A program made the translations under genes and the position numbers. The notes below the pieces were generated by a model that saw nothing but the letters and a program-made list of their open reading frames with translations, was not told where the DNA came from and searched no databases. DNA of 64,000 bases from G965267185 sp965267185 (lineage in GTDB: Bacteria > Pseudomonadota > Alphaproteobacteria > UBA6615), in assembly GCA_965267185.1 (NCBI GenBank), contig OZ253937.1, positions 3,100,001 through 3,164,000 of the forward strand, in the 5' to 3' direction. Numbering within the stretch: position 1 is the first letter of the stretch; every line of letters starts with the position of its first letter. This document shows positions 16,791 to 24,620 of this stretch, one piece after another.

Positions 16791-18728
16791 ATGGCAAAAG
16801 TTATTGGTATTGATTTAGGCACGACGAACTCCTGTGTCGCCGTGATGGATGGCGGTCAGGCCAAGGTTGTTGAAAACGCCGAAGGCGCCCGCACGACACC
16901 GTCGATGGTGGCCTTTTCCGAGGATGGCGAACGCCTTGTCGGCCAGCCGGCGAAACGCCAGGCAGTAACGAACCCTGAAAGCACGCTATTTGCGATCAAG
17001 CGCCTGATCGGGCGGCGCTTCGACGATCCGATGACGGAGAAAGATAAGGACTTGGTTCCCTATCAGATCGTTAAGGCGGACAACGGCGACGCCTGGGTCG
17101 AAGTTCGCGGTAAGACCTACAGCCCTTCGGAAATCAGCGCGTTCATCCTGCAGAAAATGCGCGAGACCGCCGAAGCGTTTTTGGGCGAAGAAACTCCGCA
17201 GGCGGTAATCACCGTACCTGCCTATTTTAACGATTCTCAGCGTCAGGCCACCAAAGACGCTGGCAAGATTGCCGGTTTGGAAGTGCTGCGCATCATCAAC
17301 GAGCCGACGGCGGCGGCGCTCGCCTACGGCCTGGAAAAGAAATCCGGTGGCACCATCGCGGTGTATGACCTTGGCGGCGGTACGTTCGACGTCTCGGTGC
17401 TCGAGATCGGCGACGGTGTGTTCGAGGTGAAATCGACCAACGGCGATACCTTCCTGGGCGGCGAAGACTTCGATGCTCGGATCATTGAATACCTCGCCGA
17501 CGAGTTCAAAAAAGAGCAGGGTATCGACCTGCGCCAGGACAAGTTGGCTTTGCAGCGCCTGAAGGAGGCGGCTGAAAAAGCCAAAATTGAACTCAGCTCG
17601 GCGACCCAGACCGAGGTCAACCTGCCGTTCATCACCGCCGATCAGGCCGGTCCCAAGCATCTCAACATCAAGTTGACTCGCGCCAAGCTCGAAGCACTGG
17701 TCGAGGATTTGATCGAGCGCACTATCGAGCCCTGTAAGGCAGCCTTGAAAGATGCCGGCTTGTCGGCGGGCGAGATCGACGAGGTCATTCTCGTGGGCGG
17801 CATGACCCGCATGCCGAAAATCCAGGAGATCGTGAAAAACCACTTTGGCCGCGAACCCCATCGGGGCGTAAACCCTGACGAGGTGGTGGCGATTGGCGCG
17901 GCGATCCAGGGCGGCGTTCTGGCCGGCGACGTTAAGGACGTGTTGTTGCTCGACGTCACACCGCTGTCGCTGGGTATCGAGACGCTGGGCGGCGTGTTCA
18001 CCCGGCTCATCGACCGCAACACGACGATCCCGACCAAGAAAAGCCAGGTTTTCTCGACGGCCGAAGACAATCAGGCGGCGGTCACCATTCGAGTGTTCCA
18101 GGGTGAACGCGAAATGGCGGCAGATAACAAGCTGCTCGGTCAGTTCGATCTGGTCGGCATTCCGTCGGCGCCGCGGGGCATACCGCAGATCGAAGTGGCC
18201 TTCGACATCGACGCCAACGGCATTGTCAACGTGTCGGCAACCGACAAGGGAACCGGCAAGGAGCAGCAGATCCGCATCCAGGCGTCGGGCGGCCTGTCGG
18301 ATAGCGATATTGACCGGATGGTCCAGGAAGCCGAGGAGCATGCTGAGGAAGACAAGACCCGGCGTGAAGCGGTCGAGACCAAAAACCATGCCGAGGCTTT
18401 GGTCAATCAGGTAGAGAAGAGCCTCTCCGAACATGGCGATAAGATTTCTGAGGAAGAGAAGTCGGAAATCGAAAGCGATCTCGCAGCGTTGAAAGAAGCG
18501 CTTGAAGGCGACGACACTGCGGCGATCACCGCAAAGTTCGAGGCGTTGAGCAACTCGTCGATGAAGCTCGGTGAGGCGATCTACAAAGCCGAACAAGCGA
18601 GCGCGGAGGGTGCGGCTGCCGCCGACGGTGCCGGCCCGTCCGACCCGGGCGATGACACTATCGTCGACGCGGACTTCGAAGAGGTCGAAGACGAAGACGA
18701 ACGGAAGGACCAGTCGTCCGCGTCGTAG
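16791..18728 (+). CDS. dnaK: Chaperone protein DnaK (Hsp70)
   Basis: The 645-residue Hsp70 has the ATPase domain (IGIDLGTTNSCVAVMDG, IINEPTAAALAYG, VYDLGGGTFDVSVLEIG, LVGGMTRMP), the hydrophobic linker VLLLDVTPLSLGIET and the substrate-binding domain plus acidic lid ending in EEVEDEDERKD. The ATG at 16791 follows GAGGGG; an upstream in-frame start at 16746 has no family support. It works with GrpE before it and DnaJ after it. A long open frame on the opposite strand is a codon-bias artefact. Confidence 0.98.
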   Translation: MAKVIGIDLGTTNSCVAVMDGGQAKVVENAEGARTTPSMVAFSEDGERLVGQPAKRQAVTNPESTLFAIKRLIGRRFDDPMTEKDKDLVPYQIVKADNGDAWVEVRGKTYSPSEISAFILQKMRETAEAFLGEETPQAVITVPAYFNDSQRQATKDAGKIAGLEVLRIINEPTAAALAYGLEKKSGGTIAVYDLGGGTFDVSVLEIGDGVFEVKSTNGDTFLGGEDFDARIIEYLADEFKKEQGIDLRQDKLALQRLKEAAEKAKIELSSATQTEVNLPFITADQAGPKHLNIKLTRAKLEALVEDLIERTIEPCKAALKDAGLSAGEIDEVILVGGMTRMPKIQEIVKNHFGREPHRGVNPDEVVAIGAAIQGGVLAGDVKDVLLLDVTPLSLGIETLGGVFTRLIDRNTTIPTKKSQVFSTAEDNQAAVTIRVFQGEREMAADNKLLGQFDLVGIPSAPRGIPQIEVAFDIDANGIVNVSATDKGTGKEQQIRIQASGGLSDSDIDRMVQEAEEHAEEDKTRREAVETKNHAEALVNQVEKSLSEHGDKISEEEKSEIESDLAALKEALEGDDTAAITAKFEALSNSSMKLGEAIYKAEQASAEGAAAADGAGPSDPGDDTIVDADFEEVEDEDERKDQSSAS

Positions 18729-18751
18729 TCGCGAACTTGCCACCAATGCAG

Positions 18752-18799
18752 CACTGCCGTAACACGGCTCTGATCGGAGCAAAGACGTGTGCGGCAGTG
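18752..18799 (+). repeat. Inverted repeat in the dnaK-dnaJ intergenic region
   Basis: CACTGCCG (18752-18759) pairs with CGGCAGTG (18792-18799). The stem can continue past a small bulge with ACAC / GTGT, and an inner GCTC / GAGC hairpin lies in the loop. No U tract follows. It could be an mRNA processing or stabilising element that sets the dnaK to dnaJ ratio. Confidence 0.5.
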
Positions 18800-18846
18800 G
18801 TGCGCCTGGAGGGTCTGAAGCTTAGGGGGACCGGGGGTGTACGCTG

Positions 18847-19986
18847 ATGGCCAAACGAGACTATTACGAAGTACTTGGAGCTGATCGCTCGGCTGATGCC
18901 GCGGAACTGAAAAGCGCCTACCGCAAGCTGGCGATGCAGTTCCATCCGGACCGTAATCCCGACGACGCGGAAGCCGAGCAAAAGTTCAAGGAAGTCAACG
19001 AAGCCTACGACGTGCTGCGCGACGACGATAAGCGCGCGGCCTATGACCGCTATGGCCACGCTGCCTTTGAGGGCGCGGCTGGCGGGCCAGGCGGCGGTAC
19101 CGGCGGATTCGATTTCGGCGGCGGGTTCGCCGATATCTTCGATGAGATGTTCGGCGACTTTGTCGGAGGCGGCCGTGGCCGCCGCCAGACAAACACACGT
19201 GGTGCCGACCTACGGTATAATTTCGACGTGACGCTGGAAGACGCGTTTGCCGGTAAACAAACGCGGGTGCGCGTCAACACGTCCGTTAGTTGCGACACGT
19301 GCAACGGCAATGGCGCGGAGGGCGGCGCCACGCCGGCGGCGTGCCCGAGCTGTCACGGCGCCGGTAAAATTCGTGCGCAACAAGGGTTCTTTACGGTCGA
19401 GCGCAGTTGCCCGACATGCCACGGTGCCGGCCGGGTAATCGATAATCCATGCCGCGCTTGTGGCGGTGCGGGCCGCGTCGAGCGGGAGAAAACCCTTTCG
19501 GTCAACATTCCTGCCGGCGTCGAAGACGGCACCCGCATTCGCGTCGCCGGCGAAGGCGAAGCCGGCTTGCGCGGCGGACCCGCCGGCGATCTTTACATTT
19601 TCGTGTCGATCAAGCCCCATCGCTTCTTCCGCCGCGAAGGCGCCGATATCTATTGCCGTGTGCCGATACCGCTAACGACCGCTGCATTGGGCGGCACGAT
19701 CGAGGTACCGACCATCGATGGCAACCGGGCGCGGGTTAACGTGCCGGCTGGCACGCAAACGGCACAGCAGTTCCGCCTACGGAGCAAAGGCATGTCGGTG
19801 TTGCGCAGTAGCGCACGCGGCGACATGTACGTGCAGGCAGAGGTCGAAACACCGGTGAACCTCACAAAGAAACAACGTGAACTCTTACGGCAGTTCGATG
19901 AAGCCGGTGGGGGAAGTTCCCATAGCCCCGAGGCCGAAGGTTTCTTCACCAAGGTGAAGGAGCTTTGGGAAGATTTCAAAGAGTAG
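18847..19986 (+). CDS. dnaJ: Chaperone protein DnaJ (Hsp40)
   Basis: The 379-residue protein has the J domain with HPD (FHPDRNPDD, about residue 33), a Gly/Phe-rich linker, four zinc-finger repeats (CDTCNGNG, CPSCHGAG, CPTCHGAG, CRACGGAG) and the C-terminal peptide-binding domains. It delivers substrates to DnaK and stimulates its ATPase. It lies 118 bases downstream of dnaK, past a structured intergenic region. Confidence 0.98.
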   Translation: MAKRDYYEVLGADRSADAAELKSAYRKLAMQFHPDRNPDDAEAEQKFKEVNEAYDVLRDDDKRAAYDRYGHAAFEGAAGGPGGGTGGFDFGGGFADIFDEMFGDFVGGGRGRRQTNTRGADLRYNFDVTLEDAFAGKQTRVRVNTSVSCDTCNGNGAEGGATPAACPSCHGAGKIRAQQGFFTVERSCPTCHGAGRVIDNPCRACGGAGRVEREKTLSVNIPAGVEDGTRIRVAGEGEAGLRGGPAGDLYIFVSIKPHRFFRREGADIYCRVPIPLTTAALGGTIEVPTIDGNRARVNVPAGTQTAQQFRLRSKGMSVLRSSARGDMYVQAEVETPVNLTKKQRELLRQFDEAGGGSSHSPEAEGFFTKVKELWEDFKE

Positions 19987-20038
19987 ACGAAAGCTTTAAG
20001 GTCGGCTTCGAACAGTCGAACTTTCGTGGATTTCAAAA

Positions 20039-20854
20039 ATGGCGAACCCGCTCAAAATTGGCGTGGTCGGCGCGTCAGGCCGAATGGGCCGGATGATTGT
20101 CAGCATTATTGCGCAGTCGGACGGTTGCGTACTCGCTGGCGCGACCGAGGTGCCAGGCTCGGAACATCTCGGAGCCGACGCTGGAACGTTAGCCGGGGTC
20201 GGCGATAATGGGGTCATCCTCGGCGAGGATGCACCGGCAATGTTCGCCGGTGTCGACGCCGTCATCGATTTCACCGCGCCGGTGGCGACCCAGGCGCATG
20301 CGCAGATGGCTGCCGAAGCGGGCTGTGCGCTGGTGGCCGGCACGACCGGGCTGGAGGCAGTACATCGCGCGGCGTTGGAGGCGGCGGCGGCATTGGTACC
20401 GATTGTCTGGGCGCCCAATATGTCTGCCGGCGTGAACTTGCTATTTGCGGTGACGCAGCAGGTCGCCAGAGCGCTCGACGACGATTTCGATATCGATATC
20501 GTCGAAATGCACCACCACCACAAAGTTGATGCACCCTCGGGCACGGCGCTCGGGTTGGGCCAAGCGGCGGCCGCGGGCCGCGGCGTTGACTTCGACACGG
20601 TCAAAGTCTTGTCGCGTGAAGGCATTACCGGCGAGCGCAAGCGGGGCGACATTGGCTTCGCGACGCTGCGCGGCGGCGATGTGGTGGGCGAGCATACGGT
20701 TGTCTTCGCTGGCGCCGGGGAGCGGATCGAGCTTACCCATCGGGCGACCGACCGGGGCATATTCGCCCGCGGCGCCGTGCGGGCGGCGCTGTGGACCGCC
20801 GGCAAACCGGCGGGCCTCTACTCAATGAATGACGTACTGGGTCTGTCCGTTTAG
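20039..20854 (+). CDS. dapB: 4-hydroxy-tetrahydrodipicolinate reductase
   Basis: The 271-residue NAD(P)H-dependent reductase acts in the DAP/lysine pathway. Visible motifs are the nucleotide-binding IGVVGASGRMGRMI, FTAPVATQAHAQMAAEAG, AGTTGL, WAPNMSAGVNLLF and the catalytic EMHHHHKVDAPSGTALGLG. The C-terminal FARGAVRAALWTAGKPAGLYSMNDVLGL is normal. It lies 52 bases after dnaJ and 12 bases before nth. Confidence 0.97.
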   Translation: MANPLKIGVVGASGRMGRMIVSIIAQSDGCVLAGATEVPGSEHLGADAGTLAGVGDNGVILGEDAPAMFAGVDAVIDFTAPVATQAHAQMAAEAGCALVAGTTGLEAVHRAALEAAAALVPIVWAPNMSAGVNLLFAVTQQVARALDDDFDIDIVEMHHHHKVDAPSGTALGLGQAAAAGRGVDFDTVKVLSREGITGERKRGDIGFATLRGGDVVGEHTVVFAGAGERIELTHRATDRGIFARGAVRAALWTAGKPAGLYSMNDVLGLSV

Positions 20855-20866
20855 GTTCGGTGCGCC

Positions 20867-21511
20867 ATGGCGCAGATGACCAAAGCCCAGATCGAAACCT
20901 TCTTCGAACGTTTGTCGGCGGCGGATCCGTCGCCGACGACCGAGCTTGAGTATGCCAACACCTTCACCTTGTTGGTGGCGGTCGTGCTGTCGGCGCAGGC
21001 GACCGATGTCGGGGTCAACAAAGCGACCGCCGAGCTTTTCAAGACGGTCGATACGCCGCAAAAGATGCTGCAGCTGGGCGAGCAAGGACTGATCGAGCAT
21101 ATCCGCACGATCGGCCTTTTTCGTAACAAGGCAAAGAACGTCATCGCGTTGAGTTCTCAGCTTATGGAGCGACATGACGGCGAGGTGCCGCACGACCGCG
21201 CGGCTCTCGAGGCGCTACCGGGGGTCGGCCGCAAGACTGCCAATGTGGTGCTTAATACGGCGTTCGGCGAACCGACAATCGCCGTCGACACCCATATATT
21301 CCGGCTGTCCAACCGCACCGGCCTGGCGCCGGGCAAGAACGTGGTTGAGGTCGAGAACAAACTGCTCAAGCGGGTGCCGGAGCAGTACCGTCAACACGCC
21401 CATCACTGGCTTATTCTACACGGGCGCTACATCTGTAAGGCCCGAAAGCCCGACTGTCCGAGCTGCATCGTCGCCGACCTCTGCCAATACAAGGCGAAGA
21501 CGATTTCCTAA
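20867..21511 (+). CDS. nth: Endonuclease III
   Basis: The 214-residue DNA glycosylase/AP lyase repairs oxidised pyrimidines. It has LSAQATDVGVNKAT, the helix-hairpin-helix LPGVGRKTANVVL with the catalytic Lys region, the catalytic Asp in VDTHIFRLSNR, and the C-terminal 4Fe-4S ligands in CKARKPDCPSCIVADLC (Cx6Cx2Cx5C). It follows dapB closely and converges on a lipoprotein gene. Confidence 0.97.
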   Translation: MAQMTKAQIETFFERLSAADPSPTTELEYANTFTLLVAVVLSAQATDVGVNKATAELFKTVDTPQKMLQLGEQGLIEHIRTIGLFRNKAKNVIALSSQLMERHDGEVPHDRAALEALPGVGRKTANVVLNTAFGEPTIAVDTHIFRLSNRTGLAPGKNVVEVENKLLKRVPEQYRQHAHHWLILHGRYICKARKPDCPSCIVADLCQYKAKTIS

Positions 21512-21532
21512 TCGGGGTAGTTGCGCGTGCGG

Positions 21533-22027
21533 CTAAGAGATCGCCGCCGGCGTTACGAGAGCGCGGTAGCAATCTGCGGCGGCGGCCCCTTCGAGACGGC
21601 CTTCGGCGTCGCGGGCTTCGAAATACTCCACCGCCCCTGACCGGCTGGCGGGATCATTGCCGTAGAGAAACACATGAAACGTGCAGCGCTGCTCTTGGTC
21701 GCGGTAAAGCCGTACTTCCGCAGGCCCGTCGCGGCGCACCAGCTCGGGGTTACCGAGGAGTTTGTCGACATCGCTCGCCGCCAATCCAATCAGCGCATCC
21801 GGTGTTGGCGCGGGCCCCGGTGCTACACGCGCGCTTTCGCTGGTGGTTTCGTTCGAGGGCGCGGGCTGAGGTGTCGCTGTTCCGGCTGATGTCTGGGCCG
21901 GTTCTTGTGCAGACGCAGCATCGGGTACTGCCGTGGCCGTTGCATCGGCTGTTCGGGCCCGGTGGCCGCTGCCGCAAGCGGTTAAGGCACAAAGGGCGCA
22001 AAGGGCTATGAAATGTCGAGCGTGCAT
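21533..22027 (-). CDS. Hypothetical lipoprotein
   Basis: The 164-residue protein has a lipoprotein signal (ALCALCALTAC; lipidated Cys near residue 18), a Thr/Ala/Pro-rich linker of about 50 residues, then a compact domain starting DALIGLAASDVDKLLGNPELVRRDGPAEVRLYRD with two further cysteines. The domain recalls small SmpA/OmlA-like lipoproteins in its DVDKLLG...GPAEVRLY pattern, but I do not claim the family. It probably sits at the outer-membrane inner face. It is the last gene after bactofilin and the microprotein on this strand. Confidence 0.7.
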   Translation of the reverse strand: MHARHFIALCALCALTACGSGHRARTADATATAVPDAASAQEPAQTSAGTATPQPAPSNETTSESARVAPGPAPTPDALIGLAASDVDKLLGNPELVRRDGPAEVRLYRDQEQRCTFHVFLYGNDPASRSGAVEYFEARDAEGRLEGAAAADCYRALVTPAAIS

Positions 22028-22064
22028 CAGTCTTGGTGCCGCACGAATAGCATCTTTGAGAGGA

Positions 22065-22208
22065 TCAGACGACCAGCAGGAGCAGCAACAGAGAAACGGT
22101 GATCACGCCGCCGGACGCGATCGCGAACCGCGACGGCGCCGGGTCGCCCGACTCCGATTGAACTTGATCGAGGCCTGCCAGCTTAAGAAGAGACCGTAAG
22201 GTCACCAT
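22065..22208 (-). CDS. 47-residue single-pass membrane microprotein overlapping bactofilin
   Basis: A short frame begins with ATG at 22208 inside the last codons of the bactofilin gene and runs 47 residues to TGA at 22065. It starts MVTLRSLLKL, passes a polar stretch with QSESGDPAPS and ends in one membrane helix, FAIASGGVITVSLLLLLLVV, right at the C-terminus (tail-anchored look). A GGTGG lies about 9 bases before the ATG. The 26-base overlap with bactofilin suggests translational coupling. The clear amphipathic-then-hydrophobic layout supports a real gene, but no family is recognised. Confidence 0.55.
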   Translation of the reverse strand: MVTLRSLLKLAGLDQVQSESGDPAPSRFAIASGGVITVSLLLLLLVV

Positions 22209-22638
22209 GAATTTCGCCACCGTTTTCGATCTCCAAATGGCCGTATCGGACAGTACCGGTAACCCGGCCAGTGCTGGTGATGCGCAAACGGTTGGTGACC
22301 GTCAGGTCGCCGTCGAATTCACCGCTAATCGTCGCGTCGCCTAGCGTTGCGGAGCCTTGAAAAGAGCCGGTTGGCGCGATTTCCATCGTTTTCGCGTTGG
22401 GAACCGAAGCCTCCAGACGGCCTTCGATAATCAGCAGCTCGCATTCGGTAATTTCACCGGACAGTTTTATGTCGCGGCCGATTGTCAGAGCTCGACTATC
22501 TACTTTTCGTGGCCCCTCGCCCAAGCTGCCGCGGCCTAACGACAAATTCGGAATTTCCGCTACGCGAGCGGGCCGGCTTTCCAGGAAGCTCATATCGGGT
22601 TCGCTGCGTTCGCCCAATTCGTCGTTCGTCGCGGTCAT
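22183..22638 (-). CDS. Bactofilin (polymer-forming cytoskeletal protein)
   Basis: The 151-residue protein has the bactofilin core, a short right-handed beta-helix: the repeat-like strands LTIGRDIKLSGEITECELLIIEGRLEAS, MEIAPTGSFQGSATLGDATISGEFDGDLTV and RITSTGRVTGTVRYGHLEIENGGEIHGDL. Unstructured ends flank it. Bactofilins polymerise without nucleotide and organise cell-wall enzymes or stalk-like structures. The ATG at 22638 follows TTGGAGG; an upstream frame to 22746 lacks similarity. The gene overlaps a 47-residue membrane protein at its 3' end, which could be its membrane anchor. Confidence 0.9.
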   Translation of the reverse strand: MTATNDELGERSEPDMSFLESRPARVAEIPNLSLGRGSLGEGPRKVDSRALTIGRDIKLSGEITECELLIIEGRLEASVPNAKTMEIAPTGSFQGSATLGDATISGEFDGDLTVTNRLRITSTGRVTGTVRYGHLEIENGGEIHGDLTVSS

Positions 22639-22791
22639 CTTCACGCCTCCAAGGGAGTCGACCGGCGGCACCGCGCTATGGCGCTCTGCCGTCCGGCCGT
22701 TGGTCCAAACACCAACGGTGCGATCGCTGTATATAACACTTCCCATCTTACTTTGGCAAATAGACGGAAAGTATTGATATAACGTTAAACT

Positions 22792-23460
22792 TTATGCCTC
22801 GCCGGTTGCTCTGAGTCGTTCGAACGTGTGCAACATGAACGCTGTGCCGAACAATGGCAGGATCAAATTAACGATCGGAACAATCGCAATCGCTGCGATA
22901 ACGACGCCCGCCGCAAACGTCGACAGCCGGTGTCGCCGGCGCGTCGTGCGAACCTCGGTCGGGGTTAGCCGCCGGCACGCGACCAGCTCGAAATACTCGC
23001 GGCCAAGCAAATAGCCGTTCAAAACCCAGTAAACGATCAAGTTGATGCCTGGGATGAGATAGAGCGGCAACACCAGCAGATTGAAGAATATCAACACCAC
23101 CGCGAAACGTAGGCCGATCATCATGGCTTCGGTGATCGATTGCGCGCGGGCTTCCGGCAGGTGCGCATAGTGACGCGCTTCGACGGCGCGGCAAATCGAT
23201 TCGAGCATGAAGCTGGCGATCAGCCCGATAAAGGCGGGAAGCAGGAGAATGAGCAACACGACTGCGGCGAGCGCGCCGAGGAAGTCCGCCGCCGCGTCGA
23301 GCCAGCTCAGGCCGATGAAATCGGTTTTGATCAAAACGGTATTGATGGCGAACCACAAGACGATTGCGGTCACCAAACTGCCGGCGACGCTCAGCCATAG
23401 CACGCGTTGAAATGGCGGGCTCGGCAGTTGGCCAAGCGTTTTGAAAAATGCGGCGATCAT
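22792..23460 (-). CDS. EI24-domain (CysZ-like) integral membrane protein
   Basis: The 222-residue protein has four to six hydrophobic segments and the EI24/CysZ layout: FKTLGQLPSPPFQRVLW at the start, a long helix pair, LLVLPLYLIPGINLIVYWVLNGYLLGREYFE and a final helix before FGTAFMLHTFERLRA. CysZ of E. coli is a sulfate transporter; alphaproteobacterial EI24 proteins are mostly uncharacterised, so sulfate transport is only possible. The start is ATG at 23460 by family length; ATG at 23481 is an alternative. It is divergent from the PfkB kinase gene. Confidence 0.8.
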   Translation of the reverse strand: MIAAFFKTLGQLPSPPFQRVLWLSVAGSLVTAIVLWFAINTVLIKTDFIGLSWLDAAADFLGALAAVVLLILLLPAFIGLIASFMLESICRAVEARHYAHLPEARAQSITEAMMIGLRFAVVLIFFNLLVLPLYLIPGINLIVYWVLNGYLLGREYFELVACRRLTPTEVRTTRRRHRLSTFAAGVVIAAIAIVPIVNLILPLFGTAFMLHTFERLRATGEA

Positions 23461-23606
23461 TACGCAGTCATAGCCGTACATGGGTCCGACACCAAGGCTT
23501 TCCTGCGCTAACCGTGCCGTTTCGCTTGCTTGGTCCTTGGCGGCGGCTATACTCCGCCGCGCCCAGATATGGGCTCGCCCGCCAAACTTCCCGCAAGGAC
23601 TTTGCC

Positions 23607-24620
23607 ATGAGCGCCGAATCAGCGTCCGCCGCCGATCTTGATGTTGTTTGTGTTGGCAATGCGATCGTCGACGTTTTAACGCAAACCGACGACGCGACAT
23701 TGACGCGGCTAGGCATGACCAAGGGATCGATGTCGCTGATCGATGCCGAGACCGCCGAGCAGCTCTACGATGAGTTGGGCCCCGCTGTGGAAACATCGGG
23801 CGGCTCCGCGGGCAACACGGCGGCGGGCCTCGCATCGCTCGGCGCCAAATGCGCCTATATCGGTAAGGTCCGCGACGATCAGCTGGGCAAGATTTTCGCC
23901 CACGATATCGCCGCTGTGGGGGCGGAGTTTACCACCGCTCCGGCAACCGACGGACCGCCGACGGCACGGTGCTTGATCTTGATCACCCCCGACGCCGAAC
24001 GCACGATGAACACCTATCTCGGGGCGTGCGCCGACCTTGGGCCCGACGATATCGATGAAGCGCAGATCCGGCGCGCCAAGGTGACCTATCTCGAAGGCTA
24101 CCTCTGGGATCGCGATGAAGCGAAGCTGGCGTTTCTCAGGGCCGCGCGCATGGCGCATGCCGCGGGGCGCATGACGTCGCTGACGCTATCGGATTCGTTT
24201 TGCGTCGACCGTCATCGCGACTCGTTCCGCGAGTTGATCCGCGGCCACATCGATATCCTTTTCGCCAATGAAGCGGAAATTCTGTCGCTCTACGAACTCG
24301 ATAATTTCGACGCCGCACTGCAGCAGGCGCGCCAAGACTGTGCGATTGCCGCCTTAACCCGATCCGAGAAAGGATCGGTGATCATCGCCGGCGACGAGGT
24401 GCATGTTGTGGATGCCGAACCGGTTTCCAACGTGGTCGACACGACGGGCGCTGGCGATCAATACGCCGCGGGCTTTCTTTACGGTCATACGCGCGGCGAC
24501 GATCTGGCGACGTGCGGCCGCATCGGCGCTATCGCTGCGGCGGAAGTCATTTCCCATGTGGGGCCGCGGCCGCAGGTAAATCTTTCTGATCTCGTGGCAG
24601 GACGAATCAGCGCTAGCTAG
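23607..24620 (+). CDS. PfkB-family kinase (adenosine kinase-like)
   Basis: The 337-residue protein has the ribokinase-fold motifs: VVCVGNAIVDVLTQTDD at the N-terminus, GGSAGNTAAGLASLGAKCAYIGKV and the catalytic/anion-hole DTTGAGDQYAAGFLYG near residue 277. In alphaproteobacteria this group is usually annotated adenosine kinase. AAGGA precedes the ATG at 23607. Its stop codon shares the palindrome CTAG with the stop of the convergent binding-protein gene, so the two coding regions overlap by 4 bases. Confidence 0.85.
   Translation: MSAESASAADLDVVCVGNAIVDVLTQTDDATLTRLGMTKGSMSLIDAETAEQLYDELGPAVETSGGSAGNTAAGLASLGAKCAYIGKVRDDQLGKIFAHDIAAVGAEFTTAPATDGPPTARCLILITPDAERTMNTYLGACADLGPDDIDEAQIRRAKVTYLEGYLWDRDEAKLAFLRAARMAHAAGRMTSLTLSDSFCVDRHRDSFRELIRGHIDILFANEAEILSLYELDNFDAALQQARQDCAIAALTRSEKGSVIIAGDEVHVVDAEPVSNVVDTTGAGDQYAAGFLYGHTRGDDLATCGRIGAIAAAEVISHVGPRPQVNLSDLVAGRISAS

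Noticed and set aside
16986..18782. A long open frame of about 600 codons on the strand opposite dnaK
   Set aside because: It is the well-known antisense artefact of GC-rich dnaK genes, sometimes misannotated as a glutamate dehydrogenase; dnaK itself is unmistakable.
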